Below the pieces are notes generated by a model. The model was not told the origin of the DNA, made no database searches, and saw only the letters and a program-made list of their open reading frames with translations. A stretch of DNA of 29,420 nucleotides from Candidatus Altarchaeales archaeon WOR_SM1_86-2 (GTDB taxonomy: Archaea > Altiarchaeota > Altiarchaeia > IMC4 > MCBC01). Both the position numbers and the translations under genes were made by a program. The DNA lies in assembly GCA_001723855.1 (NCBI GenBank), contig MCBC01000083.1, positions 1-29,420 on the forward strand, read 5' to 3'. This document shows, one piece after another, positions 14,560 to 22,811 of this stretch (positions within the stretch are counted from its first letter, which is position 1; each line of letters begins with the position of its first letter).

Positions 14560-15492
14560 ATGGAGTTAAAAGAACTTTTTGGCGAATTCAAGAATAAGAA
14601 GATTCTGGTGGTTGGTGATGTTTCAATAGATGAATTTGTGTATGGTAAGATCGTAAAGATATCTGCAGAAGCACCTGTTCCAGTTATCGGAATTGAATTG
14701 AGAGCACATATACTCGGACAGGCAGGAAACGTTGCAACAAATATATCGGCGATGAGTGCATACCCTCTTATTTCGGGAGTGATAGGAGAAGATGATGAGG
14801 GCAAGGTATTGATGGAAAAATTGAAGGATATAACAGAAATAAACGGCATATTTGCTGATACAAGTAGACCTACAACACTTAAGACACGGATTATGGTGAA
14901 AAACCACCAGATGTTGCGCATAGATAGGGAAGAAAACCATGGGATATCGATGGACTTGATGAAAAAGATTGTTGGTTATGTAAACGACAAGGATTTTGAC
15001 GGGATTGTGGTCTCCGACTATATGAACGGCACAGTTACATCTGAATTATTAAGCAATCTGCCAACGGAAAAACCAATTGTCATAGGGCCGAAGATAAATA
15101 CGTCTCTCGACTATAATAACACGATACTTGTCGCGAATGAGGAAAAAGTGAAAGGAGTATACGGTATAAATATAATAACTGAAACATCTATAAGGAATAT
15201 CGGGATAAAAGTGATGTCTCATCTGGGATGCAGAAACTTTGTGATGACAAGAGGTAAAGAGGATGTTGCTGTATTTGGGGAGGATACTTTTGATAAGGTA
15301 AATACATATGGTGGGGAAGCATTAAATAAAGTGGGTGTAGTGGATACATTCATGGCGGCGCTGATTCTATCGCTAACCTCAAACATTGATATAGTCAAAT
15401 CTGTTGAAATTGCAAACTATGTGTCCGGAATAAAAATTAAAGATATGTCTATGGGAATAATGAACTTAAAAGAGGTGATGAAAAATGATTGA
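14560..15492 (+). CDS. RfaE/HldE domain I-like PfkB-family carbohydrate kinase with altered GxGD motif
   Basis: 310 aa, PfkB fold, closest in pattern to D-glycero-beta-D-manno-heptose-7-phosphate kinases: VVGDVSIDEFVYGK at 17-30, KISAEAPVPVI at 33-43, the GQAGNVA substrate/glycine motif at 53-59, TLKTRIM at 106-112 and VSDYMNG at 151-157. Two kinase hallmarks are changed. The usual DPKG reads GPKI (177-180), and the anion-hole GAGD reads GVVD (259-262), with the second Gly replaced by Val although the catalytic Asp262 remains. It may be a weak, re-purposed or dead kinase. A second, GHMP-type heptose kinase (hddA) is encoded downstream, so this one may be redundant. It overlaps the next gene by 8 bp. 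Confidence 0.82.
   Translation: MELKELFGEFKNKKILVVGDVSIDEFVYGKIVKISAEAPVPVIGIELRAHILGQAGNVATNISAMSAYPLISGVIGEDDEGKVLMEKLKDITEINGIFADTSRPTTLKTRIMVKNHQMLRIDREENHGISMDLMKKIVGYVNDKDFDGIVVSDYMNGTVTSELLSNLPTEKPIVIGPKINTSLDYNNTILVANEEKVKGVYGINIITETSIRNIGIKVMSHLGCRNFVMTRGKEDVAVFGEDTFDKVNTYGGEALNKVGVVDTFMAALILSLTSNIDIVKSVEIANYVSGIKIKDMSMGIMNLKEVMKND
15473..15480 (+). promoter_or_regulatory. Shine-Dalgarno for the transketolase N-terminal gene
   Basis: GAGGTGAT lies 4 bp before the ATG at 15485, inside the end of the kinase gene. It is one of the few strong ribosome-binding sites in the window and fixes this start. Confidence 0.7.
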
Positions 15493-16309
15493 TGGCGAGA
15501 AAATTGAGTTATTAAGAGAGAAAGCACGAATCATAAGAGAAAAGATAATCAAAATGACACATGCCGCTGGTTCTGGGCATCCCGGTGGAAGCCTCTCATG
15601 TGTGGAGATCATGGTGGCTCTGTATTTTCACGAGATGAGACATGATCCACGAAAACCCCTCTGGGGGGAGAGGGATAGATTCATATTAAGTAAAGGACAC
15701 GCTGCTCCCACCTTGTATGCGATTCTGGGGTGCGCAGGTTATAATCAGGGGGATGATCTCATGAGTTTGAGGAAATTTGGAAGTCCATTCCAAGGACATC
15801 CGGACAAGAACAGAGTTGCAGGCGTCGATGTCTCCACTGGATCTTTGGGTCAGGGTCTTTCGATTTCAAATGGTATCGCTATTGCTCTCAGATTGAATAA
15901 AAAGAAGAGCAATGTTTATGTTCTGCTTGGCGACGGTGAGTGCAATGAAGGTGAAATCTGGGAGGCTGCAATGTTTGCACCGCATTACAAAATTGACAAT
16001 TTGGTGGCGATCGTCGATAGGAATGGACTACAGATCGATGGACCAACTGAGAGGGTGCTGTCTCTTGAACCACTCGCTAAGAAGTTCAAATCCTTTGGGT
16101 GGCATGTTGTTGAAATAGATGGTTATGATTTTAGAGAGATTATAGAGGCATTTGAAGAGGCAAAAAGGGTAAAGAATAAACCAACTATCATAATTGCCTA
16201 TACCGTAAAGGGCAGGGGGGTATCATTTATGGAGTGGAGCGAGAAATTTCATGGCAGCGTTACTGATGAGGAACAGACAAAAATAGCTGTCAATGAATTG
16301 AAAGAATAG
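15485..16309 (+). CDS. Transketolase, N-terminal (TPP-binding) subunit
   Basis: Half of a split archaeal-type transketolase; it binds the diphosphate of thiamine pyrophosphate. The 274-aa product has HAAGSGHPGGSLSCVEIM at about 21-38, LSKGHAAPTLYAIL at about 68, the GDGECNEGEIWEAA metal/TPP motif at about 153-166 and the C-terminal KGRGVSFME and FHGSV segment. Transfers two-carbon units between ketose and aldose phosphates. Together with the next two genes it can produce sedoheptulose 7-phosphate, the substrate of GmhA. It overlaps the kinase by 8 bp. Confidence 0.94.
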   Translation: MIDGEKIELLREKARIIREKIIKMTHAAGSGHPGGSLSCVEIMVALYFHEMRHDPRKPLWGERDRFILSKGHAAPTLYAILGCAGYNQGDDLMSLRKFGSPFQGHPDKNRVAGVDVSTGSLGQGLSISNGIAIALRLNKKKSNVYVLLGDGECNEGEIWEAAMFAPHYKIDNLVAIVDRNGLQIDGPTERVLSLEPLAKKFKSFGWHVVEIDGYDFREIIEAFEEAKRVKNKPTIIIAYTVKGRGVSFMEWSEKFHGSVTDEEQTKIAVNELKE

Positions 16310-16329
16310 ATACTTACATCAGATTGAAA

Positions 16330-17265
16330 ATGAATAAAATAGATGCGAAATCAACGAGGGAGGCATATGGGGGATCCCTTTTGAAAGTTGGAATTGATGA
16401 AAGAGTAGTGGTATTGGATGCCGATCTTGCGGTGTCCACTCAGACAGCTGAATTCAGGGATAGATTCAGGGATAGATTCTTTGATGTGGGCTGCGCAGAA
16501 CAGAATCTGATTGGCACTGCTATGGGTATATCATATGGCGGTAAGATCGTCTTCGCGAGCACATATTCTATTTTCGCGATGCGAGCATGGGAAATGATAA
16601 GGATGGCATGCCACGATGGACTCAACATAAAGATAGTTACAAGTCATTCAGGATTAACAAATGCTGTAGACGGCGCATCTCATCAATGTCTTGAAGATAT
16701 TGCACTTATGAGGGTCTTGCCAAACATGGAGGTTTTTATTCCTGTGGATGCTGTAGATACTGAACGGGTCATTGAATATTGTATGGAAAGTCATGGAATG
16801 ACATACATAAGATTGAATAGAGAAAAAACACCGATAGTATTTGATGAAACCCATGAGTTTGAACCAGGTGTGGGCAACATTATAGTGGGGGGTAGCGATA
16901 TAACATTAATCGCATGTGGCACTATGGTTGATCGCGCGATAAAAGCATCCAAAATTTTAAGTAAGAAAGATATAAGTGCCAGAGTAATAAATTTATCATC
17001 TATAAAGCCAATGGACAAAGATATGGTGTTGAAATGTGCGAAAGAGACGAATGCTATAATCACGATTGAAGAACATAGTATCTATGGCGGACTTGGAAGT
17101 GCGGTAGCAGAAATTCTCTCCGAGAGGTTTCCAGTAAAGATGAAAATTATGGGAGTTGAGGACAAATTTGGGCAGTCCGGCACTTATGAGGAACTAATAA
17201 ATTTTTATGGATTGCATGAGAATAATATAGTAGAAAATGTAATAAATTTAATAAAAGAAAAATGA
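16330..17265 (+). CDS. Transketolase, C-terminal subunit
   Basis: Pyrimidine-binding and C-terminal domains of the split transketolase, about 311 aa. The catalytic Glu lies in [13 protein letters not shown], followed by [17 protein letters not shown], the [21 protein letters not shown] block and the C-terminal domain with [14 protein letters not shown] and [19 protein letters not shown]. It is needed with the preceding gene for activity. I use the ATG at 16330; a TTG two codons upstream is an alternative. The 20-bp gap to the previous stop is the only spacer between the two halves. Its end overlaps the transaldolase start by 4 bp (ATGA), indicating translational coupling. Confidence 0.94.
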   Translation: MNKIDAKSTREAYGGSLLKVGIDERVVVLDADLAVSTQTAEFRDRFRDRFFDVGCAEQNLIGTAMGISYGGKIVFASTYSIFAMRAWEMIRMACHDGLNIKIVTSHSGLTNAVDGASHQCLEDIALMRVLPNMEVFIPVDAVDTERVIEYCMESHGMTYIRLNREKTPIVFDETHEFEPGVGNIIVGGSDITLIACGTMVDRAIKASKILSKKDISARVINLSSIKPMDKDMVLKCAKETNAIITIEEHSIYGGLGSAVAEILSERFPVKMKIMGVEDKFGQSGTYEELINFYGLHENNIVENVINLIKEK

Positions 17266-17915
17266 AAATATTTATAGATACCGCAAGTATAGGGCAGATA
17301 ATGAAGATAAATGAATTGGGCATTTTGGATGGCGTCACGACGAACCCTACATTGCTTGCAAAAGAAGCGAAAAGTGGAAAAACATTTGAGGAAATAATTG
17401 GTGAAATATGTGATGTTGTCGATGGAGATGTCAGTGTTGAGGCAGTCAGCACTGACGCTACTGACATAATAATGGAAGCAAGGGAATTGTCTAAGATATC
17501 TGAAAATGTAGTCATCAAGGTGGCAATGGGCAAAGAGGGTTTAAAAGCAGTGAGCAAGTTAAGTACCGAAGGAATAAAGACGAACATGACACTCATCTTT
17601 TCTTCAAACCAGGGAATATTGGCTGCAAAGGCAGGGGCTACCTATGTGAGTCCTTTTATTGGCAGGTTGGATGATATAGGACACAGAGGGATGGACATAG
17701 TTGAGGATATGGTAGACATATTTGACATTAATAATTTCGAATCTGAGATTATAGTGGCAAGTGTCAGGCATCCACTGCATGTGATCGAAGCCGCGAGAAT
17801 AGGAGCAGATGTAATAACGATTCCTTTCGATGTGCTCGAAAAGATGATAGAACATCCTTTGACAGATAAGGGCATAGAAACATTCCTAAACGACTGGAAT
17901 AAAGTTAAAAAGTAA
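17262..17915 (+). CDS. tal: Transaldolase (small TalC/MipB type)
   Basis: 217-aa class I aldolase of the fructose-6-phosphate aldolase/transaldolase subfamily. It opens with [12 protein letters not shown] and GVTTNPTLL, has the Schiff-base lysine in [14 protein letters not shown], and [32 protein letters not shown]. Two discriminating positions read as transaldolase, not FSA: Glu in VSVEAVS (Gln in E. coli FsaA) and Phe in SPFIGR (Tyr in FsaA). The expected reaction is fructose 6-phosphate plus erythrose 4-phosphate giving sedoheptulose 7-phosphate plus glyceraldehyde 3-phosphate. Coupled by a 4-bp overlap to transketolase and followed 22 bp later by hddC. Confidence 0.93.
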   Translation: MKIFIDTASIGQIMKINELGILDGVTTNPTLLAKEAKSGKTFEEIIGEICDVVDGDVSVEAVSTDATDIIMEARELSKISENVVIKVAMGKEGLKAVSKLSTEGIKTNMTLIFSSNQGILAAKAGATYVSPFIGRLDDIGHRGMDIVEDMVDIFDINNFESEIIVASVRHPLHVIEAARIGADVITIPFDVLEKMIEHPLTDKGIETFLNDWNKVKK

Positions 17916-17937
17916 CCCTTGATAAATAGCAGGCACT

Positions 17938-18645
17938 ATGAAAGCATTGATACTTGCCGGCGGCGAGGGCACGAGACTGAGACCCTTAACAAATAACATT
18001 CCAAAGTGTATGGTGCCTATTGATGAAAAGCCGTTCATGAAATATATAATCTCTTTTTTGAAGAAACAGAATATAAGAGAAATAGTTATGTCGGTGGGTT
18101 ATTTGAGGGAAAATATTATTAAATATTTTGGGGATGGAAAAAGTTTCGGTATACGAGTAGAATATGCTGTCGAAGATGAACTTCGAGGGACTGCTGGCGC
18201 TATAAAAAATGCAGAGAATTTTATTGATGATAGATTTCTGGTTTTAAATGGAGATACTTTCTTTTCATTAAACTTAATGGATTTTAAAAAATTTCATATG
18301 GAGAAAAATGCTATGTGCACAATCGCTCTCACAAAGCTGAACAGTGCAGATAGATATGGCACCATAGATGTCAGGAGAAGTGGTGAAATTATGGGGTTTT
18401 TCGAAAAAAAGATGTCCGGGAAGAGTATAATAAATGCAGGATTCTATCTTTTTGAACTGGAGATGTTTGATCATTTACCTAAAAAGGGTTCGCTGGAAAC
18501 TGATGTATTTCCCTTACTCGTAGGTAAAATCTATGGCTATATAAGCAAGGGCTATTTTATAGACATCGGAACGCATGAGAGTTACGACAAGATTAAAAGT
18601 GAAATTGATTTAATACGAGATTATATTTATAATTCCAATATTTAA
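17938..18645 (+). CDS. hddC: D-glycero-alpha-D-manno-heptose 1-phosphate guanylyltransferase
   Basis: Sugar-nucleotidyltransferase, 235 aa. The N-terminal loop LAGGEGTRLRPLT binds the nucleotide, PKCMVPIDEKPFM contains the conserved Lys, ELRGTAGAI is at about 80-90, and LNGDTFF carries the metal-binding Asp at about 103. The C-terminus (ETDVFPLL, YFIDIGTHESY) is like HddC and the short mannose-1-phosphate guanylyltransferases. GTP and heptose specificity is inferred from context: hddA, gmhA and gmhB follow immediately, and no ADP-heptose cytidylyl-type domain (HldE C-terminal) is present. It catalyses the last step to GDP-heptose. Confidence 0.87.
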   Translation: MKALILAGGEGTRLRPLTNNIPKCMVPIDEKPFMKYIISFLKKQNIREIVMSVGYLRENIIKYFGDGKSFGIRVEYAVEDELRGTAGAIKNAENFIDDRFLVLNGDTFFSLNLMDFKKFHMEKNAMCTIALTKLNSADRYGTIDVRRSGEIMGFFEKKMSGKSIINAGFYLFELEMFDHLPKKGSLETDVFPLLVGKIYGYISKGYFIDIGTHESYDKIKSEIDLIRDYIYNSNI

Positions 18646-18655
18646 ATATTTTAAA

Positions 18656-19654
18656 ATGATCATATCAAGAGCTCCAATGAGGATCAGCTTCCTTGGCGGC
18701 GGTACAGATATAGCACCTTATGATGCGGAATCTGGCGGCAATGTTTTGAGTATCGCAATAAACAAGTATGCTTATACAGACCTTGAATTTTTGAGTGACA
18801 AAAAAATAGTGCTTGAAAGTGAAGGAAATATCCTTGAATTTAATAAACTCTCTGATATTGTTTATGACGGGAATTTAGATATATTGAAATCGGTTGTAAG
18901 ACATTTCAACGCATCAGGCATCAGGATTTCGCTTTCAACAGATATCGGAAAAAGAAGTGGTCTCGGACTTTCAGCATCTGTGTATGCGGCATTAATTGGT
19001 TTATTTAATCTTGGAGGGGATTTGACGAAGCATGAGATAGCAGAAACGGCATATAAACTTGAAAGAGAAGACCTGAAGAATATGGGTGGAAGACAAGATC
19101 AGTATGCTGCAGTGTTTGGTGGAATGAACTTTATTGAATTCAGGGGAGGTGATTTCGTCAAAGTTGAGAGATTAAATATTAAGGAAGATTACCTGAAAGA
19201 TCTTGAAAGAAATCTTATTATGGTGAAGGTAGGTGAGAGGGGGGATTCGGGAGAGGTTATTGAAGATCAAACGAGGTCTTATAAAGAGAGAAAAAAAAGA
19301 ACGCTTGAAGGTTTGGATGAGGCAAAGAAGATGGCAATTGAAGGAAGGAAATACTTCATCAGAGGAGATTTGATAGAATTTGGGAATTTATTGAATGATG
19401 CGTGGGAAGCTAAGAAGAAGTTCAGTGATAAAATAACAAATCCCACGATAGATAAAATATATAATCTCGGGATGAAAAATGGTGCTCTCGGCGGAAAAAT
19501 TTCAGGTGCAGGTGGAGGGGGACATATGTTTTTCTATTCTCATCCAGAAAAGACCGACAAATTAAAAAGGGCATTAAAAAATACTGGTTTAACTGTGATT
19601 GATTTTGGTTTTGATTTCAATGGATTAGTAACCTGGAAAACAAAAACGAAATAA
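18656..19654 (+). CDS. hddA: D-glycero-alpha-D-manno-heptose 7-phosphate kinase (GHMP family)
   Basis: 332-aa GHMP kinase. Motif 1 is RAPMRISFLGGGTDIAPY at about 5-22, motif 2 the ATP-binding KRSGLGLSASVYAALIGLF at about 98-116, and motif 3 GGKISGAGGGGHMFFY near the C-terminus. NMGGRQDQYAAVFGG with its conserved Gln-Asp-Gln is typical of HddA and fucokinase-like enzymes. It phosphorylates position 1 of D-glycero-D-manno-heptose 7-phosphate in the alpha configuration, which defines the GDP-heptose rather than the ADP-heptose route. Its stop overlaps the gmhA start by one base (TAATG). Confidence 0.92.
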   Translation: MIISRAPMRISFLGGGTDIAPYDAESGGNVLSIAINKYAYTDLEFLSDKKIVLESEGNILEFNKLSDIVYDGNLDILKSVVRHFNASGIRISLSTDIGKRSGLGLSASVYAALIGLFNLGGDLTKHEIAETAYKLEREDLKNMGGRQDQYAAVFGGMNFIEFRGGDFVKVERLNIKEDYLKDLERNLIMVKVGERGDSGEVIEDQTRSYKERKKRTLEGLDEAKKMAIEGRKYFIRGDLIEFGNLLNDAWEAKKKFSDKITNPTIDKIYNLGMKNGALGGKISGAGGGGHMFFYSHPEKTDKLKRALKNTGLTVIDFGFDFNGLVTWKTKTK

Positions 19655-20247
19655 TGAAAATGGATATAAATAAAATTGAGATGCAACTGAAAGAAAGCGC
19701 AGATGCAAAGATGGAAATGGCAGGGAATTCAGATGAGATATTGAAGATTGCTGAATTGATTGTGAATTGTTATCGTAGTGGAAGAAAGGTAGTGTTGTTT
19801 GGAAATGGTGGTAGTGCGGCTGATGCACAACATCTTGCTGCCGAGTTTGTGAGTAAATTTCGGCTTGAGAGGAGAGGGGTGCCTGCTATTGCGTTGAACA
19901 CCAATACATCCATAATGACTGCCATAGCAAACGATTATGAGTTTGGAAGGATTTTTGAGAGACAAGTTGAAAGCATCGTTAATGAAGGGGATGTGGCAAT
20001 AGGCATAACAACAAGCGGTGACTCAGATAATGTTATAAGGGGATTGTTAAAAGCCAAAGAAAAAAATGCTACAACAATAGCATTTACTGGCAGGAGCGGC
20101 GGAAAGGTGAAAGATGTTGCTGACATAACATTAAAAGTTCCGTCAGATGATACACCAAGAATCCAGGAAGTACATATAACTGTAGGACATATAATCTGTG
20201 AAATCGTTGAGGAAGAAATAGCAAATGAAAAAGGCGGTGTTTCTTGA
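19654..20247 (+). CDS. gmhA: Sedoheptulose-7-phosphate isomerase
   Basis: 197-aa SIS-domain enzyme converting sedoheptulose 7-phosphate to D-glycero-D-manno-heptose 7-phosphate, the committed step. VLFGNGGSAADAQHLAAEFVSKF (about 47-69) carries the phosphate-binding serine and the zinc ligands His and Glu. ITTSGDSDNV is the second phosphate loop, and the C-terminal RIQEVHITVGHIICEIVE supplies the Gln and His ligands. All are intact. It overlaps gmhB by 23 bp, evidence for strict cotranslation. Confidence 0.96.
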   Translation: MKMDINKIEMQLKESADAKMEMAGNSDEILKIAELIVNCYRSGRKVVLFGNGGSAADAQHLAAEFVSKFRLERRGVPAIALNTNTSIMTAIANDYEFGRIFERQVESIVNEGDVAIGITTSGDSDNVIRGLLKAKEKNATTIAFTGRSGGKVKDVADITLKVPSDDTPRIQEVHITVGHIICEIVEEEIANEKGGVS

Positions 20248-20773
20248 TAGGGATGGCGTGATAAATGAAGAAGTAAATTATCTTAGCAGGGTTGAAGACT
20301 TCAAGTTCATTCCAAATGCATTGAAAGCGCTAAAATTACTTTCAGACACTGATTTCAAGATTATAATAATAACAAATCAGTCAGGAATCTGCAGAGGATA
20401 TTTCATAATGGATGATGTAAGAAAAATACATGATTATATGCTTGAGGAATTTAAAAAAGAGAAAGTAAGAATTGATGGGATATATATCTGCCCTCACCAT
20501 CCCGATGAAGATTGTGAGTGCAGAAAACCGAAGATCGGATTGCTGATAGAAGCTGCTAGGGAATTCGATCTGAACCTGAAAGAAAGTTATTTTATCGGTG
20601 ACAAGACAACAGACATCCAAACAGGAAAAAATGCCCTGTGTAAGACTATTCTGGTAGAAACAGGATACTCTGGAAAAGACAGTAATTATGATGTGGAGTC
20701 AGATTTTGTGGCGAGAGATTTGTTGGAGGCGGTTAAGTTTATAGTATCCCATAAAAATAAACAGAAAATCTGA
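20225..20773 (+). CDS. gmhB: D-glycero-D-manno-heptose 1,7-bisphosphate 7-phosphatase
   Basis: 182-aa HAD-superfamily phosphatase removing the 7-phosphate of the bisphosphate. It has the nucleophile motif FLDRDGVIN (Asp8 and Asp10 region), the S/T motif TNQSGICRGYF, the zinc-binding CPHHPDEDCECRKPK segment typical of GmhB, and the GDKTTDI acidic motif. The start is an ATG 23 bp inside gmhA. Last gene of the heptose operon; it converges on a minus-strand methyltransferase 25 bp away. Confidence 0.95.
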   Translation: MKKAVFLDRDGVINEEVNYLSRVEDFKFIPNALKALKLLSDTDFKIIIITNQSGICRGYFIMDDVRKIHDYMLEEFKKEKVRIDGIYICPHHPDEDCECRKPKIGLLIEAAREFDLNLKESYFIGDKTTDIQTGKNALCKTILVETGYSGKDSNYDVESDFVARDLLEAVKFIVSHKNKQKI

Positions 20774-20798
20774 TGGGATGATTATAGAGAATGTTGGA

Positions 20799-21467
20799 CT
20801 ATATTTTTGGTTCTTTTTTTATTACTACTTCTATGGAATATTCCCCGTCACTATGTATTTCTGGGTCTGTAATTGTATGGCCCTCGTAACATACTTTTGC
20901 GTAAATCATTTTATAATCAGAAAGTGTTCGTTTAATTAATGGGAGTATTCCTATAGTATCGGGTTTTTCATCTCTATCCAACAAAAAGAAATGTTTGTGT
21001 TCTTCACTGAAGCGGGAAGGTAGTGTTTTCTTTTTCTCGTATAAATCTCTATGCGGAAGATATAGAATCAGATACCCCCCTGATTTCAAAACACGCCACC
21101 AGTTTTTGAGGGAAATTTCAGGATCAACCATATGTTCAAGGGTATGGGAAGAATAAACAAAATCAAATTCTGAATCTTTTATGCTGTTTAGATATTGTGC
21201 ATCCCCCTCCTCAAAATCCCACCCCTCACAATTATCGGATAAAAGATCTCCACCATAACCGATATCCAACCCTTTACCCGGGCAATACCTTTCAAAGAAC
21301 CCCTCTCGTGTTCGGCGTTTTTTCGCCTTTGTTGTTTCGCCAGGTGTGTAAGGACGTCCAATGGTAATGTATCTTATTTTCTTAAATTTCCAATAGACAT
21401 TCTTCATTAAATCTAAAATTGGTTTCGGAGCATTTTTTTTTATAATCTCCTTCATATATAAGTCCAT
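20799..21467 (-). CDS. SAM-dependent methyltransferase (class I)
   Basis: About 222 aa. The SAM-binding motif I is GLDIGYGGDLL, an acidic GWDFEEGDAQ follows, then FDFVYSSHTLEHMVDPEISLKNWWRVLKSGGYLILYLPHRD (motifs II and III), typical of Methyltransf_11. I start at the ATG at 21467 (MDLYMKEIIKKN); an upstream TTG at 21485 would add six residues. It is the only gene in the island on the minus strand, wedged between the heptose operon and the next glycosyltransferase. The target is unknown; O-methylation of a glycan residue fits the context. Confidence 0.87.
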   Translation of the reverse strand: MDLYMKEIIKKNAPKPILDLMKNVYWKFKKIRYITIGRPYTPGETTKAKKRRTREGFFERYCPGKGLDIGYGGDLLSDNCEGWDFEEGDAQYLNSIKDSEFDFVYSSHTLEHMVDPEISLKNWWRVLKSGGYLILYLPHRDLYEKKKTLPSRFSEEHKHFFLLDRDEKPDTIGILPLIKRTLSDYKMIYAKVCYEGHTITDPEIHSDGEYSIEVVIKKEPKI

Positions 21468-21616
21468 ATTTATGTTTTCAAACAATAGGTTATTTGATTT
21501 AGTTTATTAATGATTATAATTTAAAGAATGGAAATGAAAAGCTTAATTATGGTAAAGGTTAGTTCAAAAGAGAGTTGTCTTTTATAGATGAAATCTAATA
21601 TTTAACAAGGCAGGGT

Positions 21617-21640
21617 ATTTAATATCTAATTTAATATCTA
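21617..21640. repeat. 12-bp perfect tandem repeat
   Basis: ATTTAATATCTA occurs twice in a row, 17 bp before the ATG of the glycosyltransferase at 21657. It overlaps the position where a TATA box would lie, so it could affect promoter strength. The rest of the gap 21486-21656 shows no gene. Confidence 0.6.
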
Positions 21641-21656
21641 AACAGAGGTTTTACAG

Positions 21657-22799
21657 ATGACAATTAGAATACTAGTATTGACTCCGACATTTTTTCCAAC
21701 GGTTGGGGGGATAGAAAATACACTATACGAGATATACAGGAGATTAATAAAAAAAGGGTATGAGGTAGATTTAATTATGCCGAATATTGGTGGAAAAGAA
21801 TATGAAAATATAGAAGGCATTAATGTTTATCGAGTTGGGAAAAAAATACACCGGTATGTAAATCTTTTTTCTTATACATATAGTTTCTATAAAAAGGCAG
21901 CGTCTCTTTCAAAAAATAAATCATACTCTGCCATGCACTGCAATACCGTTGTTGGTGTTGGGTTGGCAGGGTATATGTTAAAGAAAAGATTTCATATACC
22001 TCTCGTTTTTACTGTTCATCATTTTGGCACAGGAATAGATATTGAATCGCCCACTGAAAATCCATTTGGAGCGAATTTTCTTACAAAGCAATTATTAAAA
22101 AGGGCGGACTCAATTATTACGGCAAGTAAAACTCAAATGGACTTTGTGAACTCACTGGATAACTTTAAAAGGCGCAGAATGATACCACCGGGAGTTGATG
22201 TTTCCTCCTTTTCACCAGATAAGTCTGATAAATCAATTAAAGATAAATATTCTGGACATAAACTCATATTCAGTGCAGGAAGATTTGTTAAAAGAAAAAA
22301 TTTTTCTGACCTTATTGGGGCAGCAGGGATTGTATGTGAAAAATACCCAAATGTGAAATTTTTGATCGCAGGAAAAGGACCTGAATGGGAAAATGTGAAT
22401 GCAAGAATAAAAAAGGATGGTTTAGAGGATAATGCGATTCTGTTGGGTTTTCTTAATGATGAAGAATTATCGAGATATTACGCCACCTGCGATTTATTTG
22501 CATCAACTTCACTTTATGAAGGTTTTGGATTAATCTACATAGAATCCATGTCTTCTGGCACACCTGTTGTCTGTTATCACAATGAAGCAGCATCTGAAAT
22601 TTTTGAGAAATTTCCTGTGGGATACACAACAAATCAAAATCCAGAAGAGTTAGCAAATAGGATTATTAAGTTGCTTGATGATGATGCTCTACTAAAAGAA
22701 CTTGGTAAAAAAGCAAGGGAAGTGGTTAAGAATAATTATACCTGGGATTTGTGTGCAAAAAAATATGATAATGAATTTAGAGATTTTACATTAAAATGA
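21657..22799 (+). CDS. GT4-family glycosyltransferase
   Basis: 380-aa GT-B enzyme. The acceptor domain opens with RILVLTPTFFPTVGGIENTLYEIYRRL, HCNTVVGVGLAGYML and FTVHHFG follow, and the hinge reads SIITASKTQMDFV...IPPGVDVSSFSPD. The donor domain has FSAGRFVKRKNFSDLIGAA, FLIAGKGPEW and the Glu-x7-Glu motif YEGFGLIYIESMSSGTPVV. All expected catalytic features are present. A decayed relative of its first 45 residues is found behind asnB (14308-14440). Donor unknown; GDP-heptose or a uronate are candidates from context. The next gene starts 12 bp downstream. Confidence 0.9.
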   Translation: MTIRILVLTPTFFPTVGGIENTLYEIYRRLIKKGYEVDLIMPNIGGKEYENIEGINVYRVGKKIHRYVNLFSYTYSFYKKAASLSKNKSYSAMHCNTVVGVGLAGYMLKKRFHIPLVFTVHHFGTGIDIESPTENPFGANFLTKQLLKRADSIITASKTQMDFVNSLDNFKRRRMIPPGVDVSSFSPDKSDKSIKDKYSGHKLIFSAGRFVKRKNFSDLIGAAGIVCEKYPNVKFLIAGKGPEWENVNARIKKDGLEDNAILLGFLNDEELSRYYATCDLFASTSLYEGFGLIYIESMSSGTPVVCYHNEAASEIFEKFPVGYTTNQNPEELANRIIKLLDDDALLKELGKKAREVVKNNYTWDLCAKKYDNEFRDFTLK

Positions 22800-22811
22800 C
22801 GAAAATATAAA

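Noticed and set aside
9017..20773. ADP-heptose (LPS-type) pathway
   Set aside because: No HldE C-terminal nucleotidyltransferase domain, no HldD epimerase and no GT9 heptosyltransferase; HddA and HddC point to the GDP-heptose route.
20799..21485. TTG start at 21485 for the methyltransferase
   Set aside because: An ATG six codons downstream is available and nothing conserved precedes it.
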